Shown piece by piece: positions 62,402-64,000 of a stretch of DNA of 64,000 bases (the stretch's first letter is position 1; every line of letters begins with the position of its first letter). The stretch is taken from NCBI RefSeq assembly GCF_004114955.1, contig NZ_CP030053.1, positions 5,828,001-5,892,000 on the forward strand. The letters are read 5' to 3'. The position numbers and the translations under genes were made by a program. Origin of the DNA: Bradyrhizobium guangzhouense. Its GTDB lineage: Bacteria; Pseudomonadota; Alphaproteobacteria; Rhizobiales; Xanthobacteraceae. The notes below the pieces were generated by a model. The model ran no database searches. It was not told the DNA's origin and saw only the letters and a list, made by a program, of their open reading frames with translations.

Positions 62402-62884
62402 GTGAAGTTCGACACCAAGCAGTTCGCGCCGACGCCGACGCTCCCCACGCGCCCCAACGAGGCATGGGCAATCGATTTCGCGATGCTCGACCAGGATCGC
62501 CGGGCACTCGTGATGATGGTCGTCGATGTCGGCACCCGCCGACCTCTGAGCGCGACGGTGTGCCTGCCGATCGTCGATGACGTCGTGGCCACGATGCGCC
62601 GCCTCGTCCGGCGTTCGGGGCGCCCTCAAGAGGTTTGGCTGGACGCGGGCTTCCGCGCCGATCCGATGCTGCAGGCCTGGGCTCGCGAGCATTCCGTCTT
62701 GCTCGTCTACACCCCGGCGGGCTTGCCGCGGATGAATAATCCCGCGGAGCGGATCCTCCACCACCTCGCGTCCTTCCTCCATGGCAGGTGCTTCCCGGAA
62801 CTCATGGAGCTGGGCCACGAGATCGAACGCTGGCGCCAGTCCTACAAGACGGCCGTTCGCACCATCCCCGAAGTCAACCAGTAA
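62402..62884 (+). CDS. Stand-alone integrase (rve) catalytic core
   Basis: 160 residues from a GTG start with AAGGAAA in front. The retroviral-integrase-type fold is complete and all three catalytic acids are present: AWAIDFAM (Asp25), EVWLDAGFR (Asp81) and NNPAERILHHL (Glu116). There is no DNA-binding domain before or after it. It follows tniQ, whose tail looks like the missing N-terminal HTH of a transposase. Ordinary IS transposases would be twice as long. It is probably either the catalytic half of a split second transposase or a regulatory paralogue of TnsB. Confidence 0.8.
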   Translation: MKFDTKQFAPTPTLPTRPNEAWAIDFAMLDQDRRALVMMVVDVGTRRPLSATVCLPIVDDVVATMRRLVRRSGRPQEVWLDAGFRADPMLQAWAREHSVLLVYTPAGLPRMNNPAERILHHLASFLHGRCFPELMELGHEIERWRQSYKTAVRTIPEVNQ

Positions 62885-62896
62885 GAGGAGTAGACG

Positions 62897-63241
62897 ATGA
62901 ACATCATCATGATGCCCGAGCACCGCGTGAAGCGCACGGCCAAGCGACTGCGCAAGGTCCTGCGGGATCTCGGTGTCGAACTCTGGTACAAGCAGTGCCT
63001 CGAAATCGCGGCCCGCCTTTGCGGGTTCGACGACTGGGATCACTTCCGCGCCCGCGATGTCAACGCGCCGCTGAGCCCGTTCGACGATTATCTGTCGGAG
63101 GAGGATTTCGCCATCCGCGATACGTTCCAGATGGGCGTGCTGGAGACGGCGGGTCTTGGCTCCATCGCCCGCGAAGTGCTGGACCGCGTGAACCCCACCG
63201 GCTCGTGGGCGCCGGTGCCGGCCGAGGAGGCCGACGGCTAG
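62897..63241 (+). CDS. Small hypothetical protein with Glyoxalase-8-like N-terminal helix region
   Basis: 114 residues. The part KRTAKRLRKVLRDLGVELWY, LEIAARLCGFDDWDHF matches the helical motif found in Glyoxalase_8-type and plasmid-borne proteins (AKRLRxALxxxGxxLxxxxxLEIxARxxGFxDWxxL). The rest is acidic. RBS GAGGAG lies upstream and the gene is 12 bp after the integrase core, so it is the last gene of the transposition operon. Function unknown. Confidence 0.65.
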   Translation: MNIIMMPEHRVKRTAKRLRKVLRDLGVELWYKQCLEIAARLCGFDDWDHFRARDVNAPLSPFDDYLSEEDFAIRDTFQMGVLETAGLGSIAREVLDRVNPTGSWAPVPAEEADG

Positions 63242-63304
63242 GCGAGGCCGGCAACGATCCGGCCGCTGGAGCGAGGACCGGCCGCCGATGACGGGCTAGT
63301 CGAT

Positions 63305-63340
63305 GCCTTGCGTCGGCAGCGGCGGCCGCCGACGCAAGGC
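63305..63340. terminator. Strong hairpin after the transposition operon
   Basis: GCCTTGCGTCGGC and GCCGACGCAAGGC are perfect 13-bp inverted copies with a 10-base GC-rich loop. There is no T-run behind it, so if it ends transcription it would be without a classic U-tract. It lies 64 bp after the last operon gene. Confidence 0.55.
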
Positions 63341-63432
63341 GGCCCTCCGGAGTGGCGAAATTCAGACTTTGCCGCCGAGAGGCGCGTTTCCGCCGACGAC
63401 AGAGGGCCTTGGACCTACGCCAGCAATCTTAG

Positions 63433-64000
63433 CTACCAGTCTCGCCGCTCGGCCCCCTCATCCTCCTCATTCGCCTGATACTGGTAACTTTCGGCAATCT
63501 TATTCAGGAGCGCGCGCGTCCTCACGTTCGCGGCTCCTGCCGACTTGGCATCGGAACGGTACATCGCCACCAAATCACGTTCCTGATCTCCACCATCGTT
63601 GGCTCTTCGCATGGTGATGCCGCGGCGATTGCGCAGAGCCACATAGAATCCTTCTTCCAGATCAACGCTTCTCGAGCTTTCGAGTACCTGCCGCACCGCC
63701 TCGGGCGGCCAAGGCACGCCGTCCGTCCTAGTAGCCGCCGACAGGATGGCCCCGATCTTACCTTCCGTCACTGGCGAGAGGCGCTTTTGCTGCGCGATCC
63801 TGCGTACCTCGTCGACCCACGCCTGCAGAGCGCCCGGGTCGATTTCGCCGTCTGACCTTGTGCCGGGCACAGTTGTCCAACCCGACAGGACCCTCCACGC
63901 CTGTTCCGCGACGTTCTTGTCTTGCTCGGAGATTTCCGCGGGCGCGACCTCGCCGTCCGGAAGGTACACGCGGCCGATCAAATCCATAAATAGATGCGGC
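63433..64000 (-). CDS. Partial hypothetical protein (5' part outside window)
   Basis: The frame is open to the right edge, with 184 residues after an in-frame ATG at 63987, which is probably internal. Visible part: a start MDLIGRVYLPDGEVAP, a helical middle with WPPEAVRQVLESSRSVDLEEGF, and an end LNKIAESYQYQANEEDEGAE. Similar C-terminal tails with GGxQERxL and AESY occur on large proteins of unknown function. It is convergent with the transposition operon and is probably further cargo or flanking DNA. Confidence 0.6.
   Translation of the reverse strand, partial: PHLFMDLIGRVYLPDGEVAPAEISEQDKNVAEQAWRVLSGWTTVPGTRSDGEIDPGALQAWVDEVRRIAQQKRLSPVTEGKIGAILSAATRTDGVPWPPEAVRQVLESSRSVDLEEGFYVALRNRRGITMRRANDGGDQERDLVAMYRSDAKSAGAANVRTRALLNKIAESYQYQANEEDEGAERRDW

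Larger units (their letters stand above)
31150..64000. mobile_element. Putative Tn7-like transposon (one end at 31150, other end not seen in window)
   Basis: The element is inferred from a Tn7-style terminus next to the tRNA, a full set of Tn7-like transposition genes (tnsA, tnsB, tnsC, tniQ) at 55.1-62.4 kb, and a cargo of defence genes between. The sequence before 31150 is ordinary chromosome, while that after it changes abruptly in gene content. I could not find the complementary terminus up to 64000. In Tn7 the transposition genes lie close to one end and read inward, so their central place here is unusual, or a second, nested element begins near 54.3-55.1 kb. The right boundary given is simply the window edge. 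Confidence 0.6.

Noticed and set aside
63305..63340. Transposon right end
   Set aside because: The hairpin has no TGT terminus and no transposase-type repeats near it.

Overview
The window looks like a piece of a high-GC alphaproteobacterial chromosome, most likely Bradyrhizobium or a close relative. The grounds are the molybdenum/tungsten and formate dehydrogenase gene set, the many orphan TctC-, TAXI- and branched-chain-type solute-binding proteins, the style of the intergenic inverted repeats, and the codon bias. This assignment is an inference from gene content.

Positions 1 to about 31,135 look like ordinary chromosome. They hold a fused phospholipid acyltransferase/acyl-ACP synthetase (partial), a lipase-like gene, an AT-richer membrane alpha/beta hydrolase (3.6-5.4 kb), tricarballylate oxidation genes (tcuA, tcuB) divergent from a GntR regulator, and ybaK. 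A long formate dehydrogenase and molybdenum/tungsten region follows (9.6-27.2 kb). It contains a fused diaphorase subunit, the catalytic FDH subunit, an OxlT-type transporter, tusA, three moeA-type genes (one fused to a periplasmic-binding-like domain), mobB, fdhD, mobA, a TupA-type tungstate-binding protein and a HTH regulator with the same type of ligand-binding domain. Three solute-binding proteins and a CAT-anticodon tRNA end this part.

Fourteen bases after the tRNA a foreign element appears to begin. At 31,150 there is a TGTGCGGACA terminus, similar in style to Tn7 ends, followed by three 17-bp repeats at 22-23 bp spacing. I read this as the end of a Tn7-like transposon. Its other end was not seen and probably lies beyond 64,000. 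The cargo next to this end is a defence block on the minus strand: ribbon-helix-helix regulator, BrxE-like protein, BrxA, BrxB, BrxC, PglX split into two translationally coupled genes, PglZ and BrxL (a BREX system). Then come a DUF4365-APAZ effector nuclease, a short Argonaute (a SPARDA-type system) and an HNH/SEC-C protein placed 20 bp behind the Argonaute.

From 50.7 to 54.3 kb lies a plus-strand set of accessory genes: two tandem paralogues, a metallophosphoesterase and three unknowns. An 830-bp gene-free segment follows, with a perfect DnaA box, an 88-bp imperfect palindrome and 16-bp direct repeats. From 55.1 to 63.2 kb is the transposition operon: tnsA, tnsB, a stand-alone second copy of the TnsB C-terminal domain, tnsC with an altered Walker A motif, a tniQ/tnsD-type gene with a transposase-style helix-turn-helix tail, a 160-residue stand-alone DDE integrase core, and a small unknown gene. 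The partitioned second transposase, the tailed TniQ, and the BREX plus SPARDA plus HNH cargo beside a tRNA are the most novel parts of the window.
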